Source of the DNA: Azorinus chamasolen
Taxonomy: Eukaryota; Mollusca; Bivalvia; Cardiida; Solecurtidae
Assembly (NCBI GenBank): GCA_963576725.1
Contig: OY755239.1
Coordinates: 63,491,645-63,555,644 of the forward strand
DNA: 64,000 nucleotides
Direction of reading: 5' to 3'
Both the position numbers and the translations under genes were made by a program. Every line of letters starts with the position of its first letter. Position 1 is the first letter of the stretch. Shown piece by piece: positions 20,901 through 30,343 of the stretch. The notes beneath the pieces were generated by a model. The model was given only the letters and a program-made list of their open reading frames with translations, did not search any database and was not told the origin of the DNA.

Positions 20901-21056
20901 GTTCCTTTTGTAGTTATCTTAGTTATAGATATTTGTCAGATAGAAATGCTGTCAATCAGTGTACAATGGCACAACGTGGGCAGGCATGAAACTATCTCAT
21001 CGATAATGCAGCCAATAAGATGGTGAAAATATAACACTTGAAGATGTATTGTTGGA

Positions 21057-21474
21057 TTAACAATTTACCTAATGAATATTAATGTAAGAATAAGTGACAT
21101 AGTGAATATTAATTGATTTGTTTATAATGACATAATAGCACAGGTAATGTTGACCCTGGCAGAAACTGTAGAATCACTTACAGTAAAACCCCTCTAATGC
21201 GACCACCAAAACAGGTGTAAATCTTAGTGTTTAAAGGCAGGTGGTAGCTTAATGCAGGAAGAAAAATATGCAGAAAGCTCCTGCAGGAGCTTTCTGTATA
21301 ATTTTCGTCCTGCATTAAGCAACCACTTGCTTTTAAAGGCATCTTTATTGATTCATAAAGTGGTCGCATTATTAGGATTTTATTGTATATTATTCCGTTA
21401 CCAAACAGTGCAGACCCTGATCAGACGGCTCCTACAGGTCTACTGTTAGGCGTCTCTATCAAGTAAAGGGTTAC
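21057..21474 (+). mobile_element. B element interrupted by an A2 element
   Basis: TTAACAATTTACCTAATGAA at the left; GCAGACCCTGATCAGACGGC and AAGTAAAGGGTTA at the right. The A2 copy lies in TA just before the hairpin arm. Confidence 0.72.
21181..21385. mobile_element. A2 element nested in B
   Basis: CAGTAAAACCCCTCTAATGC after TA (21179-21180), ATTAGGATTTTATTG before TA. Nearly perfect palindrome with tip AAGCTCCTGCAGGAGCTTT. Confidence 0.9.
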
Positions 21475-21494
21475 ACAGTTAAGTTTGTTGTCGG

Positions 21495-21720
21495 TTACAC
21501 CACCACCAAACTTGTTGTTGATTACACCACCACCAAACTTGTTGTTGATTACACTACCACCAGACTTGTTGTTGATTACACTACCACCAAACTTGTTGTT
21601 GATTACACTACCACCAAACTTGTTGTTGATTACACCACCACCAAACTTGTTGTTGATTACACTACCACCAAACTTGTTGTTGATTACACTACCACCAGAC
21701 TTGTCGATTACACCACCACC
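21495..21720 (+). repeat. 27-bp minisatellite, about 8.4 copies
   Basis: Unit TTACACCACCACCAAACTTG plus TTGTTGA; one copy is shortened by three bases. 27 is a multiple of three, so an 82-codon frame runs through it (repeats of TPPPNLLLI), probably without meaning. A single related unit lies near 38405 in the duplicated segment. Confidence 0.92.
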
Positions 21721-21764
21721 ATGCTCGGAATAAAACGTTTACGCCTATCAAAAGCTATAGTATA

Positions 21765-21994
21765 CAGTAAAACCTTCTAAACCGGACGTTAAATTTAGCA
21801 TAAATATCGGTCTTACAGACGGTTGGCTGCTTAATGCAGAATGAAAGCCATGCAGAAAGCTCCTGTAGGAGTTCTTTTCGCGTGACTTTTACCCTGCATC
21901 AAGCAGTCACTTACATAAACGTTAAACAGTCACCTGCTGTCTAAAATATCTAAATTCGTCTCTACTAGAATTCCGGTTTAGACGGGTTTTACTG
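21765..21994. mobile_element. A1 element with duplicated right arm
   Basis: CAGTAAAACCTTCTAAACCG after TA; GACGGGTTTTACTG before TA. The right side contains an extra partial arm (CAGTCACTTACATAAACG) before CAGTCACCTGCTGTC. Confidence 0.82.
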
Positions 21995-22161
21995 TATCCC
22001 AGATTATTATATTATAATAAATCCCCAGTTTGACTGATACCTATTCGTGCTTTAGGGTTTAAAACAACTTGACAAGGGAGAAATCACAGTTATCAATATT
22101 ATATAAGGATGATAGCATATCGAATCTGGCATTAAGTTCCATAACTCAATTTAACTATCTA

Positions 22162-22367
22162 CAGTAAAAACCTCTCTATAACAGTCACTAAATTACACCA
22201 CGTATTTCGTGTTAAAGGCAAGTGACTGCTTAAAGCAAGGTGAAAGTAAAACAGAACGCTCCAATAGGAGCGTTCTGTTTTACTTTTCACATTGCTTTAA
22301 GCAGCCACCTGCCCTAAATACCGACTACTCACCACCATTTAGTGGCCGTTATAGAGAGGTTTTACTG
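22162..22367. mobile_element. A3 element, TA on both sides
   Basis: CAGTAAAAACCTCTCTATAA to GTTATAGAGAGGTTTTACTG. Tip CGCTCCAATAGGAGCG, stem AAGGTGAAAGTAAAACAGAA. Confidence 0.9.
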
Positions 22368-22395
22368 TACTGTACTCATTTTCAATATTATAATA

Positions 22396-22588
22396 CAGTA
22401 AACCCTATCTAAAACGAATATTTGATAAATAGACAAGCAGCTTATAGCTTAATGCAGGCGAAGTTAATGCAGACAACGTGTATGAGCTGTTTGTATAACG
22501 TTCGGTCGGCATTAAGCTACCGCATAGATAACTTAAAGACCATGATTTTATGTTTCTGTTAGGTTGTTATTGTAGAGAGGGTTTGCTG
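22396..22588. mobile_element. A-type element, diverged arms
   Basis: CAGTAAACCCTATCTAAAAC to AGAGAGGGTTTGCTG with TA outside. The core is recognisable (AGCTTAATGCAGGCGAAGTT), the tip decayed. Confidence 0.72.
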
Positions 22589-22694
22589 TATATATAAATC
22601 ACAGTTCTCTTATTATTATTATCACTAAACCGTCAGCTATCAACGAGTGTTTGATACTCAATACACGTATCTAATGTGCGTGAACCGAGAGTAT

Positions 22695-22775
22695 AAGACC
22701 ATTTCAAACAATGTAGACACTGATCAAAGGGTTCCCGAGGGATCCGTTTGATCGGGGTTTGCACGGTTTGTCATA
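22695..22775. mobile_element. Isolated hairpin tip of the B/H type
   Basis: TTTCAAACAATGTAGACACT / GGGGTTTGCACGGTTTGTC around GGGTTCCCGAGGGATCC; terminal parts not recognised. Confidence 0.5.
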
Positions 22776-22862
22776 ATAATAATTTTCCTCAGTGATAAAG
22801 TTTGATACAACTTTTATCTTAATATTCAGAAAAGGAGAAGCCAGTTTTGATGATTCAGCAGA

Positions 22863-23112
22863 TTAAATCTTTCCCTTATATAATCGCATTTTCATGCATT
22901 TACAAACAGAGTAGACCCAGATCAGACGGCTCCTATAGGAGCCATCTGATTAGGGTCTGCTCTATTTGCTTATGGCATGATATAGATCTGATTCTACAGT
23001 TTTTATCAAATCAAAAACAATTCGTTGAAACGTTTACATTATGAAAATTCGGCTAATAAATATTCATGATGTCATTAATTCTTACAGGAATATTCAACGG
23101 GGAAAGGGTTAA
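22863..23112 (-). mobile_element. B element, complete, tail-to-tail with the next
   Basis: TTAAATCTTTCCCTTATA, tip GGCTCCTATAGGAGCC, right end CAACGGGGAAAGGGTTAA. Confidence 0.82.
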
Positions 23113-23290
23113 GGGTGTTCAATATTCATGTAAGAATTAATGACATCATGAACATTTATTAGCTGAATTTGTATAATGTAAATTGTTCAAGGTAATATTT
23201 TTGCTTTCACAAAGGCTGTAAAATTATATCTTTAGCATGTAAAAGCAAACAGAGCAGACCCTGACCAGACGGTTCCTATAGGAGTCTGTA
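23109..23290 (+). mobile_element. B element, right part truncated, sharing TTAA with its neighbour
   Basis: From TTAAGGGTGTTCAATATTCA through ATGACATCATGAACATTTAT to GCAAACAGAGCAGACCCTGA and a tip cut after CCTATAGGAG. Confidence 0.7.
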
Positions 23291-23645
23291 TATTTCATTT
23301 CTAAGACAGTTCAAACTCATTATCAATATCATAACTTGTATTTTCCAACGTAGCCAATATCGCAATATTCTTGCATATCTAAGCACTGTATTTGTGGATG
23401 CAGAACAATCTCCAGTTTCATTTAATCGTCAACAACCTCGATCTCGTAAAACTCAAAGGCAAATACAAATTTACACAAATTGAATACGCCTCGTTGGGTA
23501 TCACAGTAATATTTTCTGTCTCGATGACAAATGTTGCCCATAACCAAAAACTCAGAAACCAAGTCAATCGAATTTGACATGAACAATCAAATTCTTTCCA
23601 GTAGGGAAATTCCACGTTTCATGCGCGATTTCATTAAAATAACCA

Positions 23646-23891
23646 TTAACACGTTCCCCTATGTAAGCGCATTTTTACGCATATACAAACAGAGAAGACC
23701 CAGATCAGACGGCTCCTAGAGGAGCCGTCCGATCAGGGTATGCTCTGTTTGCTATGGTGTAATACAGATCTGATTATACAGCTTCTCTCTGAGCCGAAAT
23801 GTCCTGTGTACATATGTCATTATAAAAATAGCTTTTTAATATCCATGACGTCATTATTTGTTACATGAATATGCAACAAGGAAAGGGTTAA
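23646..23891 (-). mobile_element. B element, complete
   Basis: TTAACACGTTCCCCTATG to CAAGGAAAGGGTTAA; tip GGCTCCTAGAGGAGCC, stem AGACCCAGATCAGACGG. Confidence 0.85.
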
Positions 23892-23901
23892 GTAACATTA
23901 A

Positions 23902-24089
23902 CTGTAAAACCTTTCTTAAGTGACCACCTAAGACAAGCTTATTGGTCTCGAAATGAAGTGGTAGTTTAATGCAGGACGAATGCTATGTATGTTTGCTCTT
24001 ATAGGAGCATTCTGCAGTATTTTATACCGGTTTTAAGCAACCAACTGCTTTAAATAACATGCATCGGTCGGTTAAGGGGAGCGCTACTG
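23902..24089. mobile_element. A4 element, diverged
   Basis: CTGTAAAACCTTTCTTAAGT to GTTAAGGGGAGCGCTACTG. Core GTGGTAGTTTAATGCAGGAC, tip GCTCTTATAGGAGC. Confidence 0.72.
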
Positions 24090-24900
24090 TATTTGACAAC
24101 TTTGATAACCGATTGAAATGTTTTCCATTCACTGGTCATGGTGTTTGCAATAAGTAGTGAATAGGTACATGTATGTAACAAAGGCATCCGGTGATCAAGG
24201 AACACGTAAATAGCATGCAAATGGTCTTCTTATGGTATGCCTAATTTACTTCCGTCTATTTGTCTATATATGCTGTATTCCTGTGGATTCGTGGTTCTTA
24301 AATTGTAAATTATCTTATGAGTATGACAAGTGTGCCTTCCAAGTGTTTTTTTGTTGCATAGTAATATTTTAAAACATTTATTTATCTTGAAATAATAAAT
24401 TTTCAGACAAAAATCATCTAAAGTGTTAATTTTACTTGCTAAATAGACCGAGTCGGCTGCTACGATTCTGCTGTTGATTCGTGGGCTCTAATTGGTCAGT
24501 TTTAAAATATCATTTCCGGGCAAGAAAATTCATGTTGCGGGATTTTTTGCGGGACGATTCGGTCTGACAAAAAATCGTAACAATGATTATTTGAAATAAA
24601 TGGTTATATGTAACGCAATTGAAGATAAATAAACATAACCTTCGATAACGTAATGGCGTTTTCCAAAATGGCGGATAAATAAAATCCAATTTAATGTTTT
24701 GATAGATGGCCCCAAAAAGGTCCATGTAAGAGTCTGCAGAAAGGTCCACATATTAACGAGCCCTTTTCATAGAGGTTATTGACAAAAACTGGGTCATGTA
24801 AATTAACTCTGTTTTGAGAAAACTACGTGATTACACACCCCACGATTCGATGAGAAACCACGAATCGATGAGAAAAAGGCATAGTACGCATTTTAAAACC
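24090..24900. other. AT-rich sequence, nothing recognised
   Basis: About 0.8 kb. Short inverted words GATTCGTGGTTC (near 24287) and GAAACCACGAATC (near 24851) may be the decayed ends of an unidentified element. Upstream part of intron 1 of the proposed Ig gene. Confidence 0.35.
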
Positions 24901-25007
24901 AGACAGACAGATACACTACTTTACCGACTCGAAGCTAACTAAGATCAGATAATTAGAATTCACGTTCAGACCAATGTCCATGTTGTGTTCTCTTCTGATT
25001 AAGTTAC

Positions 25008-25068
25008 GGCACAGTATGAGAAGAAGAAAGGACCACAGACCGTTCAAATTGAAGATGGAACCTGCCAT
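25008..25068 (-). CDS. Proposed exon 1: signal peptide of the two-Ig protein
   Basis: ATG at 25068-25066 opens a short frame whose 20 residues have a classic secretion-signal profile: MAGSIFNLNG, then a hydrophobic LWSFLLLILC. A donor-like C|GTAACT follows at 25007. The exon ends with one spare base, which completes an Arg codon with the GC that opens the next exon, giving LILC-RFSLRPP. The frame otherwise continues about 35 codons to a stop, so this could be a chance frame; the phase match and position upstream on the same strand are the support. The ATG lies 14 bp downstream of a G hairpin element. An alternative start is an in-frame ATG just upstream of exon 2. Confidence 0.5.
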
Positions 25069-25081
25069 TTGACATAATTCT

Positions 25082-25260
25082 GGGTCCATGCTTATAAAAC
25101 TTTTCGCTGAGTCTGAGTACGTTCTCAAGCTTTTGATTGGTCAGATTTGAGCCTCTGGCTCAAATCTGACCAATCAAAAGCTTGGGAACTCAAATCTGAC
25201 CAATCAAAAGCTTGAGAACGTAACTCAGACTCAACTAAAAGCTTTATAAGCATGGACCCT
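25082..25260. mobile_element. G hairpin element just upstream of proposed exon 1
   Basis: GGGTCCATGCTTATAAAAC to TTTATAAGCATGGACCC, 179 bp. Inner arms TTTGATTGGTCAGATTTGAG and inverted partners, right module duplicated as at 4528 and 16678. It ends 14 bp from the proposed ATG. Confidence 0.85.
25136..25204 (-). promoter_or_regulatory. Cluster of CCAAT boxes upstream of the Ig gene start
   Basis: ATTGG at 25136-25140 and CCAAT at 25170-25174 and 25200-25204, in the extended form CTGACCAATCA typical of NF-Y sites, lie 68-136 bp upstream of the proposed ATG. All three are inside the G element. Promoter function is an inference; no transcription start is known. Confidence 0.3.
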
Positions 25261-25400
25261 GAGATCCAGAAAAGATGCGTAAAATAAAACATTTTCTAGA
25301 ATAGCTTCATTATTTCTCTCCCAAACGCTATATTGTGGCCACTCTGTAGAATCATCTAGATATAGGTATTGATAGACTAGATGTTCCAGGTCATCGGCAA
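25261..25400. mobile_element. I element, half copy
   Basis: AGAATAGCTTCATTATTTCT, CCCAAACGCTATATTGTGGC and CCACTCTGTAGAATCATCTA match the left half of the I hairpin; the right half is absent. Confidence 0.5.
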
Positions 25401-25649
25401 AACAGAGAGTACACTTTGATAAAAATACATAGTGTGTCAACGTAAATAACACAAACACTTTCGAAAACAACTAGACGCAAATCACAAATAAATATCCTAG
25501 GCTTGAAATGAAACATTTGCAGTGAAAGTATAATCAGTCCGCTCAATAGTATGAGCCTCTATTGCCAGTGTCTTTTCCAAATACATGTAGACAGAAACAG
25601 TCCGTACGGACCAGCTGCAATTCACATGTAATCGCACACACTCAAAATA

Positions 25650-25845
25650 CAGTAGATCGTCTCTAAAGAGAACCATTAGATATGCATAAGTCTGACACTA
25701 AAGATAGGTGACAGTTTAATGAAGAACGACTGCTTCAGTCGTCCCTACTTCAGTCGTCCTGCATTAAACATCCATCTGCTGTTAAAGCCACCGGTGTTTG
25801 TACATAAAGACATTAAGTGCTGGCCACTTGAGAGAGGTTTTACTC
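25650..25845. mobile_element. A4-like element
   Basis: CAGTAGATCGTCTCTAAAGA after TA; CTTGAGAGAGGTTTTACT at the right. Core GGTGACAGTTTAATGAAG, tip replaced by GACTGCTTCAGTCGTCCC. Confidence 0.7.
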
Positions 25846-25864
25846 TATGTAAAGCATGATATCA

Positions 25865-26130
25865 CTGAGATGAAAAAAAGAATGACATAAGAAATCGTCT
25901 CTTGACAATATACACATTAAGTCTGAAAGTAGAATGAATATTGCATATTACTGTCAGATCCATTAGTTCCAAAACGAATCACTGAGCTTAAAATTTACTC
26001 ATCTGAGACTGCAAGCTTTCAAATAAATCATTTCTTAAGCTTAGGCGTTATATCTCTAAAAATAAGATATAACATTCTCCATACAACGTTCATGTTATAT
26101 GTTTTATATCGTTTGTAAAAAGGGATGGAG
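25865..26130 (+). repeat. Dispersed segment W, copy 1
   Basis: Shares AATCGTCTxTTGA, CTGAAAGTAGA, CCAGATCCAxTAGT-like, AACGAATCACT, CATCTGAGACTGCA and CGTTTGTA blocks with 41822-42100. Both copies follow an A4 element, so that insertion predates the duplication. Confidence 0.7.
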
Positions 26131-26149
26131 GCACCACCGAATCTAATGT

Positions 26150-26285
26150 TCACATTTTCTTGCCAGAGAGAGAAATGCCTTTTGACGCATTTGCAAAGAA
26201 AGTATACCAATCCAAAGGCTCCCCATTTTCATAGATGAGTAGTGTGTTCCTTATTTGGTCTAACTATTCTGGGGCAACAATCCAT
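26150..26285 (-). mobile_element. B fragment
   Basis: TTTTGACGCATTTGCAAAGA and a decayed tip; ends not found. Confidence 0.45.
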
Positions 26286-26329
26286 AATTCAAGTTATGTT
26301 TCTGTTCACTTGTATTTTCATCCAGCATA

Positions 26330-26670
26330 TGATATACACTAATTCTGTGATAGTACTGGTATTAAATTCTCTTTTTATATATCTTAATATAATTTAAATT
26401 GTAGCATTTATCTAGTCTTTAACTTCGGGAACAATCTGTGATTTTGATTGTGATACCTTCCTATGTCATGCAATGCTATATCTTAAGGACCACAATGGAA
26501 ATAAGAGTATCTATTACTCTTTTTGTGTCATCCTTGGCATATAATGTTGATTGACATGGCTTTGTTAAAATTCATACATAGTGTTGCTTGTTTAAAATGT
26601 ACGTATGTTTTAATAACAGATTGCCATGTGATTGTACATTTTATGTTGAAATAAAGCTATCTAATCTAAG
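26330..26670 (+). mobile_element. Probable 3' end of a 5'-truncated LINE
   Basis: AGGACCACAATGGAAATAAG, a short hairpin AGAGTATCTATTACTCT, TTTGTGTCATCC, then TGAAATAAAGCTATCT with a polyadenylation signal and a short terminal repeat. This resembles CR1/L2-type 3' tails from general knowledge; no coding part is present. Confidence 0.4.
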
Positions 26671-27109
26671 AGACCCCTAAATCAGGCAGCTTCTCGTGAA
26701 ATAATATAGACATGTTACTATAGTTTATACCCTGGCCAAGCAACTTCAAGGAGTCATTATTTCTTACATGACTATTCAGTACGTAATAATATTCTATTAT
26801 ACTTCGAACTTTCGTCCGTATCGACATAATGTAGGTAATCAGTCATAAGAGTTCTATGGTTTGCGTCACAGAAAACTATGGACGTCATTCGAATAAACAC
26901 GAAATAGTATTATCAATTCAAATAATTTTAAGAGTCTGTTGATGCAGCACCATCTTTCTAAACGCAATCAATAACTTATCCAGTGAAGTGATTTTTTCTA
27001 GAGATCCATATAACGTTTTAACTTATGATGATGAATATATACAATATGGGTGGACCTTTCCCAACCATTACGTAAATGAAACGCCATTGACGCATTTACA
27101 AGTATAGTT

Positions 27110-27313
27110 CAGTGAAACCTCTCTAAAACGCTCACTAAATTACATCAATCATTTTGTGTTAAAGGCAGGTGGCTGCTTATAGCAAGGTGGAAGTAAAACA
27201 GAACGCTCATATAGGTGCGTTCTGGTTTACTTTCACCTTGCTTTAACTAGCAGTCTGCTCAAAATACCAACTAATTAACACAATTTAGTGGCTGTTATAC
27301 AGAGGTTTTACTG
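27110..27313. mobile_element. A3 element nested in the B tip
   Basis: CAGTGAAACCTCTCTAAAAC to TATACAGAGGTTTTACTG then TA. Tip CGCTCATATAGGTGCG. Confidence 0.85.
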
Positions 27314-27395
27314 TAGAGACTATCTGGTCAGGCTTTGCTTTGTTTGCTGGTGGAATTACATAAATCTGTGTTTATATGCCATTACAAACGTTCAA

Positions 27396-27646
27396 TTAAC
27401 CCTTCTCTTGCTATTCACGTCAATATACCTACCTGTAAATAGAGAAGACCCAGACGGGACAGCTCCTGTATGAGCTGTCTCATCAAGGTCTGCACTATTT
27501 ATAAGTTAATTGTGCAACCAGTGCACTCTACAGCAGTGATTTGCGCAGCGAAATACGTGTACACAGTGAAGATATATGTAATTATACAACAGGGCATGGG
27601 TATAGAAGGAGAAATGTATTTTAAAATTCAGCAAGCAAAGGGTTGA
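27396..27646. mobile_element. D element nested in B
   Basis: TTAACCCTTCTCTTGCTATT to GCAAGCAAAGGGTTGA (right TTAA mutated). Tip AGCTCCTGTATGAGCT. Confidence 0.8.
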
Positions 27647-27777
27647 TAGCTATTAATGATACCATGAATTGTTACATTCAGAGTTAACAGCTGCGTTAGA
27701 AATGTGACAATATGACATGGTTATACACTGTTTACAAGGCCAAAAGAGTGTTTTGTAACAACATGCCTCAAAATTAC

Positions 27778-27945
27778 AGTAAAATCCATCTAAACCTGAC
27801 GTTAAAATAAGTATCAGTGCCGGTATTTCAGACAGGTTTCAGGTTAATGAAAGTTGACAGTGACAGCTCCTTTAGGAGCTTTCTGCACGACATTCATCAT
27901 ACATTAACACATGACCTTATATGCTATTTGTAGATATACTCACCT
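27778..27945. mobile_element. A1 element, right end lost
   Basis: CAGTAAAATCCATCTAAACC after TA; core GACAGTGACAGCTCCTTTAG. It ends where the next C copy begins, itself missing its left end: a deletion has fused the two. Confidence 0.65.
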
Positions 27946-27947
27946 CT

Positions 27948-28132
27948 TTGAATAAATCTACCGAAAAAGGAGCATTAACTAGAGAAAAGGAAAATTTTAG
28001 AGTTTTGTAGTTTGAAACCATTGTGATAAATAGAGCATTAGCTCCTATAGGAGCAAATGCTCTATTTATCACAATGGTTTCACAAAGATACTTTTACAGA
28101 GGCGTCAAAGTCAATATGAGGGAATGGGTTAA
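27948..28132. mobile_element. C element, left end lost
   Basis: From CTCTTTGAATAAATCTACCG to TGAGGGAATGGGTTAA. Perfect stem tip GCTCCTATAGGAGC within TGTGATAAATAGAGCATTAG. Confidence 0.8.
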
Positions 28133-28239
28133 GCAGCAAACTGCCTTAGAAAGACACTACTATCATTCGTAAAAGACAAATGGTGACTGAAACATCTCTA
28201 TACTGTCCTTATGAGACAAAGATAAAATCAGTACACAAA

Positions 28240-28325
28240 TCAGTAGTCACAACGTAGGTTTTGGTGGAGAAATGACGATTATAGTATTTGAGTACGCATA
28301 TTTTATGTAGCTCTATTTAAAAATA
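28240..28325. mobile_element. I element, half copy
   Basis: TAGTCACAACGTAGGTTTTG, GTGGAGAAATGACGATTATA and TTTTATGTAGCTCTA correspond to the right half of I. Confidence 0.5.
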
Positions 28326-28334
28326 TGTCAATTT

Positions 28335-28560
28335 TCAAAATCAACATTGACAAAAACGTTTGTTTTTATGCATACTTATTTAATTTCAAAGGTAGCAATC
28401 TCAGACAATTTAAAATCAGAGAGGCATGGTGCGATCGAAGTAGTTTTGCACTGCAGCAAATGTCACCTTTTATCTTGCAAATCGATACATTTGGATACTA
28501 GGAAAAATGTTTTCTACGCCATGCAGCAAACAATCTAGGCATTGTAATGATCTGTGGCTA
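28335..28560 (+). repeat. Dispersed segment X, copy 1 (no insertion)
   Basis: ACGTTTGTTTTTATGCATAC, AATTTCAAAGGTAGCAAT and TTTGGATACTAGGAAAAATG match 35395-35760, where an A3 element is inserted. This copy keeps the empty site near CAGCAAACAATCTAGG. Confidence 0.7.
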
Positions 28561-28859
28561 AACATTTACAAGCCAGATTTAACAGATGTTGAATCTTATT
28601 TAGTAATTGTCTTCAAAACATAAAATAGGGAAAATTATTGTAGAAAAGATATACTGTCAAAAATGTGTAGGCAAAAAGCTATTTATCACAGGAGATGTAT
28701 AATCTGGGTCTAATCTGTTTGCATATGAGTACAAAGGCAGGGTGCTGGAGAAAAAGGTTCTGTACGTCTTTAAAGGTATACTTTGTGCACTTGCAAAAAG
28801 ATCACTGGAAGTATAGGAAGTATGATACATGATATGGCAATTCAATGTATAAAAAATAA

Positions 28860-29110
28860 TTATCCGACAATATGGCTTCCTTAGATAGGAAATTAATATA
28901 CAGGATAGTACGGTTGAGAAACAACCGAGGCATTTGCCGACAAGTATCTCAGTTACGTATCTACTGGCAGTATAATAAATATCGTTTGCTAATTTTAACC
29001 ACAATTATAACACATGGGTTGGTTAGGGTGTCATGGCCAATCATTCATCATTTTCTGTGCCAAATGTCTTTATCTAGCAACATGTCTAAGACAATGGATG
29101 CTGCAATACA
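28860..29110 (+). repeat. Dispersed segment N, copy 2
   Basis: GGTTGAGAAACAACCGAGG, GTATCTCAGTTACGTAT, TATAACACATGGGTTGGTTA and GTGTCATGGCCAAT align with the N copies at 20510 and 37495. Confidence 0.65.
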
Positions 29111-29136
29111 ATACGAGTGACACTGACAAATTCATA

Positions 29137-29650
29137 CAGTAGTACCTGTCTTAAGCGAATTTATATTGCTTGCGCACAGGTGGTTGCTTAACCCATTCCC
29201 TCATAGGCTATTTTAGATCCAACCACTTTGAACAAATCTACTGGAAATGATCATTAACTAGAGAAAAAGGAAAATTTAGAATTTTGTAGTTTGAAACCAA
29301 TGTGATAAATAGAGCATTTGCTCCTATTGGAGCAAATGCTCTATTTATCACAATGGTTTCATAGAATATCAAAGGAAGTCATCAAACGGACGAAATACAG
29401 CTCTTACAAAGGCATTCGTTGATTTCTGTAACACGATGAAATGCTTCGTGGCCTACAATTCTGTCTTGTTTATTCTTCTTTTAAAGAGGGATAGAAAGGC
29501 GTATTTATGGAGGAAAGGGTTAATGCAGAGCACAGGTACTGCAAAAAGGTTCCTCTAGGAGTTTCTGCATTATTTTTACCTGCATTATTGATTAAGCTAC
29601 TATCTGCCTTACAGGCGCATAATTAGACCTCGTTTTGATAATCGTAGAAA
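29137..29650. mobile_element. A4 element interrupted by a C element
   Basis: CAGTAGTACCTGTCTTAAGC after TA; after the insertion TGCAGAGCACAGGTACTGC and TGCATTATTGATTAAGCTAC. The right end is decayed. Confidence 0.7.
29188..29523. mobile_element. C element nested at a TTAA of the A4 core
   Basis: TTAACCCATTCCCTCATAGG to GGAGGAAAGGGTTAA; target GGTTGC-TTAA-TGCAG. Tip GCTCCTATTGGAGC. It carries about 110 extra bases (about 29375-29480) not found in other C copies. Confidence 0.88.
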
Positions 29651-29689
29651 AGGGTTCTATGCATTCATACTGGTGATGGCGATAATGTA

Positions 29690-29947
29690 ATAATTTATCC
29701 ATATCCATCATATAAACGCACTTATATACCTTTAAAAACAGAGTAAACTGATCTAATGGCACCTGTAGGAGCCGTCTGATAGGTTCTTTTCTGTTTGCGT
29801 ATAAATGTATAATTATATATAGATTTGACTCTACAGTTTCTACCAAAACCAAAACATTTTGTGAACATATTTCATTACGACAATTATGCAATTAAATATG
29901 CATGATGACACTATTTCTTACATAAAAATGCAACAGATAAAGGGTAA
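29690..29947 (-). mobile_element. B element, ends decayed
   Basis: CATATAAACGCACTTATATA, a tip GGCACCTGTAGGAGCC, then GCATGATGACACTATTTCTT and GATAAAGGGTAAA. Confidence 0.68.
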
Positions 29948-29959
29948 AATTGTATAGCT

Positions 29960-30100
29960 GGATAGAAAATTGACCACATGAATATTGATGTGAATCATAT
30001 TAACGCTATGAATATCAGGTGCCATGTTTGTAATGGCATACTATAATGGCGTTTCATCTAGATGCAAGCTGTTTGAAAATGCAAGTCAGTTTGCCATTGA
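29960..30100 (+). mobile_element. B fragment
   Basis: CACATGAATATTGATGTGAA and GCCATGTTTGTAATGGCAT; the hairpin is missing. Confidence 0.4.
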
Positions 30101-30137
30101 CCACTGACCAATATCAAAAAATACTTATTGTCTAGTA

Positions 30138-30343
30138 CCATCAAACTCCTCTAAACCGGATGTTAAATTTAGAATAAATATTGGTCTTGAAGACTGGCGG
30201 CAGCTTAATGCAAGGTGAAAGTCACGATGAAAGCTCCTCTGGGGGCTTTCTGCATGACTTTCACCCATGCATTAAGCAGCCACCTGTCCAAATGTATCAA
30301 TATTCTTCTCTGCTAGAATTCCGGTTTATATGTGTTTTACTAC
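30138..30343. mobile_element. A1 element
   Basis: TCAAACTCCTCTAAACCGGA to TTTATATGTGTTTTAC. Core GGCGGCAGCTTAATGCAAGG, tip AAGCTCCTCTGGGGGCTTT. Confidence 0.75.

Larger units (their letters stand above)
5086..25068 (-). other. Gene span: two-Ig-domain cell-surface protein (Dpr / zig-8 / lachesin type)
   Basis: Five coding exons on the minus strand (25068-25008, 17570-17434, 16097-15884, 7754-7609, 5978-5849) can be joined with matching phases (1, 0, 1, 0) into 229 codons: signal peptide, V-type Ig1, Ig2. All four domain cysteines and both core tryptophans are present, together with three N-glycosylation sequons (NVT, NTT, NAT). Known relatives are neuronal adhesion proteins anchored to the outer cell surface; that role is inferred here. 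The introns (about 7.4, 1.3, 8.1 and 1.6 kb) consist largely of hairpin transposons. A terminal exon is uncertain. The first exon is the least certain of the five. Confidence 0.75.
27070..27695 (-). mobile_element. B element interrupted by A3 and D elements
   Basis: Left fragment CATTGACGCATTTACAAGTA, middle TCTGGTCAGGCTTTGC and TTTGTTTGCTGG, right AGCTATTAATGATACCATG and TTACATTCAGAGTTAAC. The order matches B once the A3 (27110) and D (27396) insertions are taken out. Confidence 0.62.

Noticed and set aside
21485..21733. 82-codon frame with TPPPNLLLI repeats
   Set aside because: Explained by the 27-bp minisatellite, which keeps any stop-free frame open.
25231..25470. 79-codon minus-strand frame beginning with a hydrophobic, signal-like run (MFSKVFVLFTLTHYVFLS)
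   Set aside because: It passes into the I half-element and the G element, has no phase-compatible donor to exon 2 that I could find, and the nearer frame at 25068 fits better.
28840..29120. Overlapping frames on both strands (82 and 115 codons)
   Set aside because: They fall in dispersed segment N; the related copies at 20510 and 37495 do not keep either frame open.
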